Shown piece by piece: positions 1-8,358 of a stretch of 12,990 nucleotides of DNA. Each line of letters starts with the position of its first letter. Positions within the stretch are counted from its first letter, which is position 1. The stretch lies in NCBI GenBank assembly GCA_937952235.1, contig CALFZM010000049.1, positions 1 to 12,990 on the forward strand, given 5' to 3'. The notes under the pieces are model-generated. The model was given only the letters and a program-made list of their open reading frames with translations. It ran no database searches and was not told the origin of the DNA. The stretch is from an uncultured Opitutia bacterium (lineage in GTDB: Bacteria > Verrucomicrobiota > Verrucomicrobiia > Opitutales > Opitutaceae). A program made the translations under genes and the position numbers.

Positions 1-3000
1 GTCCTGCGGCGCGCGGCCCGCCACAAGCTTGCCGGCGTCTGCCCGCCCGCCCGCGGCGCCGTGATCGCGGAGCTGACGCGGCGTCATCCCGCGCCCGTCT
101 GGCTGGTCGTGACCGAGAACCTGAAGGCGGCGGAACACCTTGCCGAGGACGTCCTGTTTTTCCACGGGGTCGCCGGAGGGGCGCGGCCCACCACCGCCCT
201 GGTGTTTCCCGAGGCCATGCCGGAGAGCGGCGACATGCGCGAGGCGTTCGCCGCGTCAAACGACCGGCTGACCGTGCTCTCGCGCCTGCGCGCGATGCGC
301 GGGCTCGGCTCCACGCCCGACACGCTGGTCGTCGTCACGACTCCCGCCGCCCTGCTCCAGCCGGTGCCGGCGCTCGAGGAATTTGCCCGCCGCGAGCTGA
401 CGCTGGCCCGGGGCCAGCCCCAGCCCTTCCAGGACCTGCTCGAGCAACTGCGCGCGCTCGACTACGATTCCGAGGCCGTCTGCGAGGCGCCCGGCCACTA
501 TGCGGTGCGCGGCGGCATCATCGACGTCTATCCGGTCACCGCGAGCCAGCCCTACCGCCTCGACTTCTTTGGCGACGAACTCGAGGCCATCCGCGAGTTC
601 GACCCGGTCACCCAGCGCTCCGGGGCCGCGGTCGAATCGATCACGATCGCCGCCTCGCCGCGCGTCCGGCTCGACCCGGCGAAGGCGGGCCTCGCCGACT
701 ACCTCGCCACCAGCGCCCACCTGCTGTTCGTCGAGCCGGCGGTGCTCGAGCAGGAGTTCAGCCTCTTCGCGCGCGAAGGAGCCGACGGCCTCACGCCGCT
801 GCTCGGACGCGCCGCGGCGGCCTTCGGCCTCTGCGACCTGGACGAGGCCAGCGCACTGTTCGACGGCGCGCCGCACGAGCAGACGTGGGACACGGAGAGC
901 CTCGCGCACCACCGGCGGTATCCCGATGACGCCCTCGTCGCACAGGAGCGCCTGACCGTCGAGGAGGACGCGCGCCACGAGTTCCTCCGGCAGGTCGCCG
1001 GCTGGCGGGAGGCCGGCTACGCCATCGCCTGCGTGATGTCGAAGGATGGCGAGGAGCAGCGCGCGCGGGAGATCCTCGGCGAGGATTCGGACTTCAAGCA
1101 CGTCCGCCCCGCCTGGTGGCGCGGATCGCTCAACGAGGGCTTCCGGATCACGTTTCGCCCGGGGGCCGAGCTGCCCTGGCGGATGGACGGAACCCAGCCC
1201 TCGGGGAAAGGGCGCTCCAGGCGCGCGGAGGGCGCCGGGCCCGTTGCCGAGGCGGCGGGGCTCGTCATCGTCACGGAGACGGAAATCTTCGGCCGGCAGC
1301 GGCAGCGGCGGCCGGCGGTGAATCCCCGGGCGGCGGTGCACCGGGCGCAGGTCGACCAGCTCCTGGATTTTTCCGAGCTGGTCGAGGGCGACTTCGTCGT
1401 GCACCTCCAGCACGGCATCGCGCTCTACCGCGGTCTCACGAAGCTGGATACGGCCCAGGGCGTGCGCGAGGTGATCTCGCTGGAGTTCGACGACCATGTC
1501 ACGCTGCACGTGCCGTTGCAGGAATCGCACCTGATCAGCCGCTACGTCGGCCTCAGCAAGGCGAGGCCGCAGCTTGGCCGCATCGGGTCCAACCGCTGGG
1601 AGAAGGCGCGGCAGGCGGCCGAGCGGGCCACGATCGACCTTGCGGCCGAACTGCTGCGCATCCACGCGGCGCGCGAGGCCCAGCCGGGCTTCGCATTCGC
1701 GCCGGACAACACCTGGCAGAAGGAGTTCGAGGCCTCGTTTCCCTTCACGGAGACCCGCGACCAGTTGCGCGCGATCAACGAGACCAAGGCCGACATGGAA
1801 CGCACGCGGCCGATGGACCGGCTGATCTGCGGCGACGTCGGCTTCGGCAAGACCGAGGTGGCCATCCGGGCCGCGTTCAAGGCGGTGCAGGGCGGCCGGC
1901 AGGTCGCGGTGCTGGTGCCGACCACGGTGCTCGCACAGCAGCACCTGAACACGTTTCGCGAACGGATGGCCGGCTATCCCGTCGCGATCGAGATGCTGAG
2001 CCGCTTCCGCAGCCGGGCCGAGTTGAAGAAGATCCTCGCGGCCACGACCGCCGGCCAGGTCGACATCCTCATCGGCACGCACCGCCTGCTCCAGCGCGAC
2101 GTCGTCTTCAAGGAGCTCGGGCTGGTCGTGATCGACGAGGAGCAGCGCTTCGGGGTGAAGCACAAGGAGATCTTCAAGCGCATGCGCGCGACCGTCGACC
2201 TGCTCTCGATGAGTGCGACGCCGATCCCGCGCACCCTCTACATGGCGCTGACCGGGGCGCGCGACCTGAGCGTCATCGAGACCCCGCCGACCAACCGGCA
2301 CCCGATCCAGACGATCGTGAAGACCTACGACGAGAAGATCGTGGTGGATGCCGTGCGGTTCGAGCTGCGGCGCGGCGGCCAGGTCTTCTACCTGCACAAC
2401 CGCGTGCAGACGATCGACCTCGTCGCGGCGCGCCTGCGCGAACTGATGCCCGACGTGCGCGTCGGCGTGGGTCACGGCCAGATGCACGCCGATGAGCTCG
2501 AGGAGATCATGACCGAGTTCGTCGCGGGCCGTTACCAGGTGCTGGTGTCGACCACGATCATCGAGAGCGGCCTCGATATCCCCAACAGCAACACGATCAT
2601 CATCGAGGGGGCGGACCGCTTCGGATTGTCGCAGCTCTATCAGTTGCGCGGACGCGTCGGCCGCTTCAAGCACCAGGCCTACGCTTACCTGCTGCTGCAC
2701 CGCCACACGCGGCTGCTCGAGGTGGCGCGCCAGCGGCTCACCGCGATGCGGCAGCACAACCAGCTGGGCGCGGGCTTCCGGATCGCCATGCGCGACCTCG
2801 AGCTGCGCGGCGCGGGAAACCTGCTCGGTGCCGAGCAGAGCGGCCACATCGTCGGCGTCGGTTTCGAGCTCTACTGCCAGCTCCTCCGGCAATCCGTGGC
2901 CCGGCTCAAGGGCGAGAAGGCGGCCGCCGCGATCCGGGCCAGCGTGAAACTCGATTTTGTGTTCGTGGGTGAAGGAGCGGCACCGGCGCCGGACTCGGGC

Positions 3001-3435
3001 CGGCACGTCGATGGGTACACGGCGCTGCGCGACGCCGAGAACAAGGAGGCCGTGGAGGTCGCGCGGATCCAGGCCCGGATCCCGGCCAGCTATCTCGCGG
3101 AAACCCGGTTGCGCATCGACGTCTATCGCAAGCTCGCGATGGCCGATTCGCTGCCGGCACTGAAGCAGATCGACCAGGATCTGCGGGACCGGTTCGGCCG
3201 CTACGGCGAGGAGGTGCGGGCGCTGCTCCTGATCACGGAAATCAGGATCAGGGCGGAACAAAAAGGGATCGTTTCCGTCGAAACCGAATCGAGCCGCCTG
3301 AAGTGTCTGCGCCACAGTGGTCGTCACGACGACTGGGTGCAGGTCGGCACGCGGTTTCCAAGGTTGACCGCCCCCAAGGCCGACCTACGGTTGAAAGAAA
3401 TCATCGCGTTCCTGAACAACCTGCCGAACCCATGA
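1..3435 (+). CDS. mfd: Transcription-repair coupling factor Mfd (5'-truncated by window edge)
   Basis: Mfd is an ATP-dependent DNA translocase that displaces RNA polymerase stalled at lesions and recruits UvrA. The frame is open from base 1; a GTG at 61 is available, but the residues before it (RHKLAGVCPPARGA) resemble the normal Mfd N-terminus, so the true start is probably upstream. Visible in order: the UvrB-like N-terminal region with YAVRGGIIDVYP (about 499-534); the CarD-like RNA-polymerase interaction domain with GDFVVHLQHGIALYRG (about 1387-1434); Walker A GDVGFGKT (1831-1854); the DEEQ box (2134-2145); SATPIPRTL (about 2215-2241); QLRGRVGR (2641-2664); and the C-terminal TRCF domain from about 2944. 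About 1,144 residues are present, close to the usual 1,100-1,200. The stop overlaps the next start by 4 bp. The family call is certain; only the 5' end is open. Confidence 0.97.
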   Translation, partial: VLRRAARHKLAGVCPPARGAVIAELTRRHPAPVWLVVTENLKAAEHLAEDVLFFHGVAGGARPTTALVFPEAMPESGDMREAFAASNDRLTVLSRLRAMRGLGSTPDTLVVVTTPAALLQPVPALEEFARRELTLARGQPQPFQDLLEQLRALDYDSEAVCEAPGHYAVRGGIIDVYPVTASQPYRLDFFGDELEAIREFDPVTQRSGAAVESITIAASPRVRLDPAKAGLADYLATSAHLLFVEPAVLEQEFSLFAREGADGLTPLLGRAAAAFGLCDLDEASALFDGAPHEQTWDTESLAHHRRYPDDALVAQERLTVEEDARHEFLRQVAGWREAGYAIACVMSKDGEEQRAREILGEDSDFKHVRPAWWRGSLNEGFRITFRPGAELPWRMDGTQPSGKGRSRRAEGAGPVAEAAGLVIVTETEIFGRQRQRRPAVNPRAAVHRAQVDQLLDFSELVEGDFVVHLQHGIALYRGLTKLDTAQGVREVISLEFDDHVTLHVPLQESHLISRYVGLSKARPQLGRIGSNRWEKARQAAERATIDLAAELLRIHAAREAQPGFAFAPDNTWQKEFEASFPFTETRDQLRAINETKADMERTRPMDRLICGDVGFGKTEVAIRAAFKAVQGGRQVAVLVPTTVLAQQHLNTFRERMAGYPVAIEMLSRFRSRAELKKILAATTAGQVDILIGTHRLLQRDVVFKELGLVVIDEEQRFGVKHKEIFKRMRATVDLLSMSATPIPRTLYMALTGARDLSVIETPPTNRHPIQTIVKTYDEKIVVDAVRFELRRGGQVFYLHNRVQTIDLVAARLRELMPDVRVGVGHGQMHADELEEIMTEFVAGRYQVLVSTTIIESGLDIPNSNTIIIEGADRFGLSQLYQLRGRVGRFKHQAYAYLLLHRHTRLLEVARQRLTAMRQHNQLGAGFRIAMRDLELRGAGNLLGAEQSGHIVGVGFELYCQLLRQSVARLKGEKAAAAIRASVKLDFVFVGEGAAPAPDSGRHVDGYTALRDAENKEAVEVARIQARIPASYLAETRLRIDVYRKLAMADSLPALKQIDQDLRDRFGRYGEEVRALLLITEIRIRAEQKGIVSVETESSRLKCLRHSGRHDDWVQVGTRFPRLTAPKADLRLKEIIAFLNNLPNP

Positions 3436-4448
3436 CGTCACGTCGTAGCCTCCTGTCCGTCGTCCTCGCCGCTGCGTCCGGGGTCGGCCTGTTCGCCCAG
3501 GCCGCACCCGCGGGCAACGCGAACCGGGACGTCAATGAGAACCTCAACCTGCGCTTCGCCAACGGGATCGTGGCGGTGGCCGAGGAGAAGATCATCACGG
3601 TGGCCGATGTCATGCAGTACATCGGCCCGCTGCTGCCCCAGATCCGCAACGAAGCCCGCAACGAAAAGGAGTTTCAGGAGCGGCTCGAGCAGCTCCAGGA
3701 CAGCGCGATCCAGGACCTCATTGATCGCGTCCTGATCGTGAAGGAATTCCGCAAGGACGAGAAGCGGCAGATCCCCTACCACTACATCGACAACGCGATT
3801 GCCGACGAGGTCGCCGAGCGTTTCGAGGGCGACCGGTCCAAGTTCCTCGCCTTCCTGAAGGCCAAGGGGCAGACCCAGCGCGATTACCGCCGCGAAGTGG
3901 AGGAAAACATCATCTTCCAGTACATGCAGGGCCAGCAGCGCAAGTCGCAGAGCGTGGTGAGCCCGGTGCGGATCGAGACGTTCTACAACGAGAACAAGGA
4001 CCGGTTTTACCAGGAGGACGCCGTCCACCTGCGGCTGATCCAGCTCACGCGCACCGAGAACGAGTCCGACACCACCCTCACGGAGAAGGCCAACACGATC
4101 CTGAGCCGCCACCGCTCCGGCGAGAAGTTCGAGGATCTGGCGAAGGAATTCAGCAACGACATGAAGCGCTCCAAGGGCGGCGACTGGGGTTGGATGAAGC
4201 GGTCCGACTTCAAGAAGGAGTTCAGCGATCCGGCGTTCAGCCTCAAGAAAGGCGAGGCCTCGGGCGTGATCCTCCTGCCGGAAGGCGCATTCCTCCTCTA
4301 TGCGGAAGACCGCAAGGTCGCCGGCATCCAGCCGATCGACGAAGTGCGCGATCAGATCGAGCGCATCCTGCTCCAGCAGATGGGGCGCGCCAGCCAGGAG
4401 CGCTGGCTCGAGCGTCTGCGGCGCAACGGATACGTGAAGCACTACTGA
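3432..4448 (+). CDS. SurA/PpiC-type periplasmic peptidyl-prolyl isomerase
   Basis: Predicted exported chaperone and prolyl isomerase of 338 residues that would assist folding of outer-membrane or periplasmic proteins. The chosen ATG gives a Sec signal peptide (MTSRRSLLSVVLAAASGVGLFAQA), with likely cleavage near residues 23-25; the open frame upstream lies inside mfd and does not look like protein. Residues ~35-170 resemble the SurA N-terminal helical domain (NGIVAVAEEKIITVADVMQYI, then a charged helical stretch). Residues ~195-300 form one parvulin domain, with LRLIQLT, FEDLAKEFSND and a glycine-rich GGDWGWM segment. E. coli SurA has two parvulin domains; this protein has one. Its start overlaps the mfd stop (ATGA) without a clear Shine-Dalgarno, which suggests translational coupling. 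A strong terminator follows. The family is clear; exact orthology to SurA rather than PrsA-like is inferred. Confidence 0.9.
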   Translation: MTSRRSLLSVVLAAASGVGLFAQAAPAGNANRDVNENLNLRFANGIVAVAEEKIITVADVMQYIGPLLPQIRNEARNEKEFQERLEQLQDSAIQDLIDRVLIVKEFRKDEKRQIPYHYIDNAIADEVAERFEGDRSKFLAFLKAKGQTQRDYRREVEENIIFQYMQGQQRKSQSVVSPVRIETFYNENKDRFYQEDAVHLRLIQLTRTENESDTTLTEKANTILSRHRSGEKFEDLAKEFSNDMKRSKGGDWGWMKRSDFKKEFSDPAFSLKKGEASGVILLPEGAFLLYAEDRKVAGIQPIDEVRDQIERILLQQMGRASQERWLERLRRNGYVKHY

Positions 4449-4476
4449 GCCGGGCACGGTCCGGACTCTCGACGCG

Positions 4477-4505
4477 AGCGGCGTGATTTCACGCCGCTTT
4501 TTTTT
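4477..4505 (+). terminator. Intrinsic terminator after the mfd-PPIase operon
   Basis: A 9-bp perfect stem (AGCGGCGTG at 4477-4485 with CACGCCGCT at 4490-4498) closes a 4-nt loop and runs straight into eight T residues (4498-4505). It lies 29 bp after the PPIase stop and separates that operon from radC. Confidence 0.93.
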
Positions 4506-4650
4506 GCCCACCCGGGGACGCTCCCCCTGGCCGCGGCAGGCCTTTTTCCGACGCAATCGGGCCGCGGGGCGCGGCGAGGCCTGGATACCCGATTTCGAGG
4601 CCGGGCGACGGTCGCAGGGGGCCCAGCTTCCCTTTGCATGGGTGGCTACA

Positions 4651-5382
4651 TTGTCCACGCCCTGCCCTCCTTCCTACCCGACCGCCAACCGGCTCCTCAC
4701 GACCGCCGTCGGCGAGCGTCCGCAGGAGCGGATCGCCCGGCTCGGCGCCGGGGCGCTGAGCGATGCCGAGTTGCTGGCGCTCGTGTTGCGGAGCGGGACG
4801 CGCGGCCAGGACGTGCTGACCCTCGCGCATCGGCTCCTGGCCGAGGCGGGCTCGGTGGCTCGACTCGCGGCGTGGCGGCGGGAGGATTTTCAGCAACTCA
4901 AGGGCATCGGGCGCGTAAAGGCGCTGCAACTGCTCGCCGTGATGGAGATGGCGCGAAGGGTGATGGGCCCGGAGGTGGCAGAGGAGCCGCTCCTGGCGCA
5001 ACCCGAGCGGGTGCACGCCTTTCTTCAACCGCGGGCCTCCGGGCTGCAGGTGGAAAAATTCTGGGTGCTCTGCCTGAACCGGAAGAACCGCCTGCTCAAG
5101 TGCTGCGAAATCACCTCCGGCACGGCGACCGCGGCGCTGGCCCACCCCCGCGAGGTGTTTCGCGCCGCGGTCCGGGAATCGGCGGCCGCCATCATCTGTG
5201 CGCACAACCATCCCAGCGGAGACCCGGCTCCCAGTACCGCCGACCTGCAGGTGACGCGGCAGTTGCGGGAGGCGGCGCGGGCGGTCGACATCCCGCTGCT
5301 GGATCATGTGATCGTCGGACGGGCACAGGCCGATCCGGCCGGTCGCGGCTACTTCAGCTTCCGCGAAGCCGGCATGGTGTGA
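4651..5382 (+). CDS. radC: RadC family protein (JAMM metallo-domain)
   Basis: RadC/UPF0758 family member of 243 residues, near the usual 220-240. The N-terminal half holds the region with ERPQERIARLGAGALSDAELLAL and a helix-hairpin-helix-like element, QQLKGIGRVKALQLLA. The C-terminal half is the JAMM/MPN+ domain with metal-binding HNHPSGDP (5203-5226) and the downstream Asp of PSTAD (5242-5244), so the catalytic set looks intact. The family's old DNA-repair assignment is weakly supported and its cellular role is unsettled. Start: TTG at 4651 is preferred because GGGTGG at 4640-4645 sits 5 nt before it and the protein then starts MSTPCPPSYPTANRL; GTG at 4642 is the alternative. No in-frame ATG occurs nearby. 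It is preceded by a terminator, so it probably has its own promoter, which I could not pinpoint. Confidence 0.93.
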   Translation: MSTPCPPSYPTANRLLTTAVGERPQERIARLGAGALSDAELLALVLRSGTRGQDVLTLAHRLLAEAGSVARLAAWRREDFQQLKGIGRVKALQLLAVMEMARRVMGPEVAEEPLLAQPERVHAFLQPRASGLQVEKFWVLCLNRKNRLLKCCEITSGTATAALAHPREVFRAAVRESAAAIICAHNHPSGDPAPSTADLQVTRQLREAARAVDIPLLDHVIVGRAQADPAGRGYFSFREAGMV

Positions 5383-5454
5383 GACCCACCGCGGACTTCA
5401 GGTGCACGCCGCCAACACGCGATCCGAAGGGGGCGGACGAGCGCAAAAAAATCC

Positions 5455-5483
5455 TTGCCGTCGCCTGCGCGACTGGAGACGTT
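5455..5483 (+). promoter_or_regulatory. Probable promoter of tRNA-Tyr
   Basis: TTGCCG (5455-5460; 4 of 6 to TTGACA) is followed after 17 bp by GACGTT (5478-5483), which keeps the key A and final T of the -10 box. The predicted start near 5490 lies about 9 nt before the mature tRNA. The run of seven A just upstream (5446-5452) could act as an UP-like element. Confidence 0.5.
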
Positions 5484-5498
5484 CCGCCCTCCTTGTTC

Positions 5499-5585
<87 letters not shown>

Positions 5586-5918
5586 TTTCACGTCTTTGGC
5601 CGGACGTGCCGGAGAGCGTCAGAAAGGGACTAAATGCACACTCCACGGTGACTTGCGGAGTTTAATCCGAAGTACCCTCGATGAGACGGAGTGATGCGAA
5701 ATGACCGGGATTGCCGGATTTTTGTGTGCCTATTTGGGTGCTTTTCTCGGCACCTGAAATCCACGGCAATTTCGCGATCTCAGCATGCAATCCGAGATCC
5801 GGGGTCAACCCGCCGATCGCTGCGCATGGGGCGAAGTCCGATCCGCATACCGTGCAGAGGGAGTGGCTCCTCCGGCACTACGCGGGCTGGTCACCTCCGC
5901 TCGCCCGCCGAAGCCCGA
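5586..5918. other. Intergenic region between tRNA-Tyr and the convergent FAD oxidoreductase
   Basis: About 330 bp with no convincing gene on either strand; short open frames here have no recognisable domain or ribosome site. It holds small hairpins: CACGTC/GACGTG (5589-5594, 5603-5608), ACTCC/GGAGT followed by TTT (5640-5644, 5657-5661), which may end the tRNA transcript, and GATCTC/GAGATC (5776-5781, 5794-5799). No integrase and no repeat of the tRNA 3' end were seen. No clear terminator for the minus-strand gene was found. Confidence 0.5.
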
Positions 5919-7313
5919 TCACGCCGGCTTGCGAGTCTGGTCGCGGACGACCGTCACTTCCGCCCACGGGACTTCGTGGGGCAGTCGCCTGGTCTGCGCC
6001 GCGAGGGCCGCGGCCGCGCCCGCAGCCTCGCCCATCGCGACCGCGTTTCCGGTCACACGGTAGCTGGCGTGTGCGATGTAATCGCCGCTGATGCAGCGGC
6101 CGGCCAGCAGCAAGCCGTCCACGTCGCGGGCAACCAGCGCACGGTAAGGAATGTCGTAAGGCTGGGCTTTCACGCCCGTGTTGGTGTAGCCGCCGCCGGC
6201 GTGCGCTTTGTCGTAGGCATGGATGTCGACCGGAAAGGTGGCGCGCACGACGGCATCCTCGTGTCGCGCTCCAGCCACCAAATCACCGCGCTGCACCACA
6301 TAGCGCCCGCGGATGCGGCGGCCGTCGCGCACGCCGATTTGCTCGGGCGTGGCGACAAGCTGAAGTCCGTCCCACGGGCCGCCGAGCTGGCGCAGACCAC
6401 GGACGATGCGGCCCAGCTCCACTCGCGCGCGCTGGGTGGCCTCGGTGACCTTGGCGGCGTCGAATGCGAGGATGCCATATTCGTGATTCATCATCGCGAG
6501 CAGCAGGTTGTCGCGGATGGGAAACAGCGTGGGCATCGCATACGACGGCGTGACGCCCCCGCGGATGATCTCGGCGCGAAAGGCACGCTTCGTGGCTTCA
6601 ACGTCGCTGCTCTGCGCGCGGTGGATGAAGCGACCGAGCGCGCTGTGATCCCGCACCATGAGCAGCGCACACATCGACATGGGCTGGCACGGACAGGACT
6701 TCGCTTCGCCGGTCTCCCACTCGCAGCCAGCCAGCGCGCCGAGGTCACCGTCGCCGCTCGCGTCGATGAAGACCGGCGCCCGCCACGCCTGCCGGCCGCT
6801 CTTCGACTCGGTCACGATCGTGGAGAGCCGGCGGCCTTCGCGATAGGCGGCGACCACGCGGGTGTGGAGCTGGAGCTTCACGCCGGCGTCCAGGCAGAGT
6901 TCGTCGAGGATAAGCTTCATTTCCTCGGGCTGGTAGCTCATGGCCGCCGGGCTCTGGATATTGCGGGCGCCGCGGGCATCGAGGCGGCGAACGAGTTCCT
7001 GGTTGAAGCCGGGTTTGTCGAAATCAAGCAGGTAGCCGAGCAGGCTGTTGGTCCAGACGCCGCCGAGGGCGCCGTGCGCCTCGAACAACCGCACGCGCGC
7101 ACAGGCCCGCGCCGCCGTGATGGCGGCCGTCACGCCGGCCGGGCCCGCGCCGCAGACGATGACGTCAGCATCGGCCACGAGGGGTGTCGAAACGCCAGGC
7201 TCCGCCAAGGTGCCGGGGACCACGGGTGGAGCCGACGCGCCACGAGCGAGGAGCGGCGCGGCGGCGGCGGCGGAAAGAAATCGGCGGCGGCTGACCACGG
7301 GAATGGAGGGCAT
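5919..7313 (-). CDS. Tat-exported FAD-dependent oxidoreductase
   Basis: A 464-residue flavoprotein of the FAD-dependent oxidoreductase (FAD_oxidored-like) group. The N-terminus carries a twin-arginine motif, SRRRFLS (residues 8-14), followed by an alanine-rich hydrophobic stretch, so export in folded form with FAD bound is predicted. The Rossmann dinucleotide motif GAGPAG is at residues 55-60, with an acidic residue after the second strand (LFEAHGALGG). The C-terminal FAD-contacting segment GLLLAGRCISGDYIAHASYRVTG is intact. The substrate cannot be told from sequence. It starts 7 bp after the stop of a TonB-dependent receptor remnant on the same strand, so it was probably cotranscribed with that receptor for uptake and oxidation of an external compound. 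With the receptor's 5' part lost, its present promoter is unclear; expression may depend on read-through from the HxlR gene. The family is sure, the role is not. Confidence 0.9.
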   Translation of the reverse strand: MPSIPVVSRRRFLSAAAAAPLLARGASAPPVVPGTLAEPGVSTPLVADADVIVCGAGPAGVTAAITAARACARVRLFEAHGALGGVWTNSLLGYLLDFDKPGFNQELVRRLDARGARNIQSPAAMSYQPEEMKLILDELCLDAGVKLQLHTRVVAAYREGRRLSTIVTESKSGRQAWRAPVFIDASGDGDLGALAGCEWETGEAKSCPCQPMSMCALLMVRDHSALGRFIHRAQSSDVEATKRAFRAEIIRGGVTPSYAMPTLFPIRDNLLLAMMNHEYGILAFDAAKVTEATQRARVELGRIVRGLRQLGGPWDGLQLVATPEQIGVRDGRRIRGRYVVQRGDLVAGARHEDAVVRATFPVDIHAYDKAHAGGGYTNTGVKAQPYDIPYRALVARDVDGLLLAGRCISGDYIAHASYRVTGNAVAMGEAAGAAAALAAQTRRLPHEVPWAEVTVVRDQTRKPA

Positions 7314-7320
7314 GGAGGCG

Positions 7321-8217
7321 TCAGAGTTTGAACGTGGCGGTGAAGGTCAGCGTGCGCGGATCGGAGATGCGGAAGAGCTGCGGCGTGCCGGTGGCGAGGA
7401 GCGACGTGTAGCGAAAATTCTCGTCGTTGAGCAGGTTGGTGACGTTGAGCTGGAAGCTGCCGGTGACGTTCCGCCATTTCCGCTCGTACCCGAGGAGCGC
7501 GGTGAACGTGCGGTAGCTGCCGGAATAGTCGGGCGGGAAGCCGGTGCGCAAGGCCATCAGTCGCTTGCCGAGAAAATTCACGCCGGCACCGAACGAGAAG
7601 CCCCGGAGGGCGCCCTGCGCGAATCGGTAGCGGCTGAAGACATTGGCGACGTAGTCCGCCTGGTTTACGCGCGGCAGGCCGTCCGCGTTGCGCGCGAGGA
7701 TGACATCGATGTCGCGAAGATTCTGCGCGACGGCGGCGGCCGCGGAGTTGGCGGGATTGTTGGCGTAAGCCTCCCACGCGGGCCGATTGGCCGCCTGCGC
7801 CAGATAGCGGCGGTAGCGCGGCAGCGAGTTGGAAAGCACCGAGTCGGGCAGGCTGAAATTGGCGGACAGGCTCCAACTGCGCGTGAGGTTCGCGGTGAGA
7901 TCGAGTTCGTAGCCCGTGGCGGTGGCATCCTGCGTGTCGTTGAAAATGTTGAACGTGTTGCCGGTCTGGAGGCCCATGAGCACGCGGATGTCGTTGATCT
8001 CGGTGCCGATGTCCTGGCGGCTGGCGGAGGCGTTGGTCTCCTCGGACTTGTAGTAGCCGACGCTTCCGGAAACGCGGCCGCCCCACAGGCTGAACTTCAC
8101 GCCGAAGTCACGGCCCTCGCCGCGCCGCAACGGCAGCGGTTCGTCCTGAAAACTGAACGCGAGCCCGCCGGGCGTGGCGATGAAAGTCTTGCTCGCGCCC
8201 GCGTAGAGCGAGAGTCC
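7321..8217 (-). pseudogene. TonB-dependent receptor, C-terminal remnant (5' part missing)
   Basis: About 298 residues of an outer-membrane beta-barrel. Barrel-type alternating strands are plain, with typical phrases such as GLSLYAGASKTFIATPGGLAFSFQ, DFGVKFSLWGGRVSGSVGYYKSEET, ATGYELDLTANLTRSWSLSANFSL and the C-terminal NVTNLLNDENFRYTSLLATGTPQLFRISDPRTLTFTATFKL. Full receptors of this family run to 700-1,100 residues with a plug domain and TonB box; none of that is present. Receptor-like sequence begins near 8217. The frame then reads unrelated residues and hits TGA at 8245-8247. The best in-frame start in the remnant is a TTG at 8130, without support. Immediately upstream is a non-coding junction and then an HxlR gene. 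I infer a deletion or insertion that removed the 5' two thirds. The short gap to the FAD oxidoreductase shows their former operon. Confidence 0.85.
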
Positions 8218-8358
8218 GCAGGGCTCTTGGGGGCAGACACGGGGTCAGGACGAAACAGTCGTTCGCCGTTTCCGAATGACACCCCTCGTGGGTGCCGACG
8301 TCCTGCGCGGTGGGCGAAGGCAGATGTCCATTTCCCCCAAGGCAAGGGCAGCCGTGTG
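8218..8358. other. Junction segment between receptor remnant and HxlR gene
   Basis: About 140 bp that continue neither the receptor nor HxlR in any frame. Near the receptor side it holds GGGGGCAGACACGGGGTCAGG (8229-8249), a motif style I associate with ends or targets of REP-associated (RAYT-type) elements, and a small hairpin CACCC/GGGTG (8280-8284, 8290-8294). No transposase is present. The mobile-element link is a recollection of style, not a match. Confidence 0.35.

Noticed and set aside
256..3327. Open frame of 1,023 codons antisense to mfd
   Set aside because: It mirrors the codon structure of a certain mfd gene in high-GC DNA, is biased toward R, L, D, E, H and Q, and shows no domain or ribosome site.
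5691..7331. 546-codon plus-strand open frame opposite the FAD oxidoreductase
   Set aside because: It is the complement of a gene with clear Tat and FAD motifs; its composition is that of a shadow frame.
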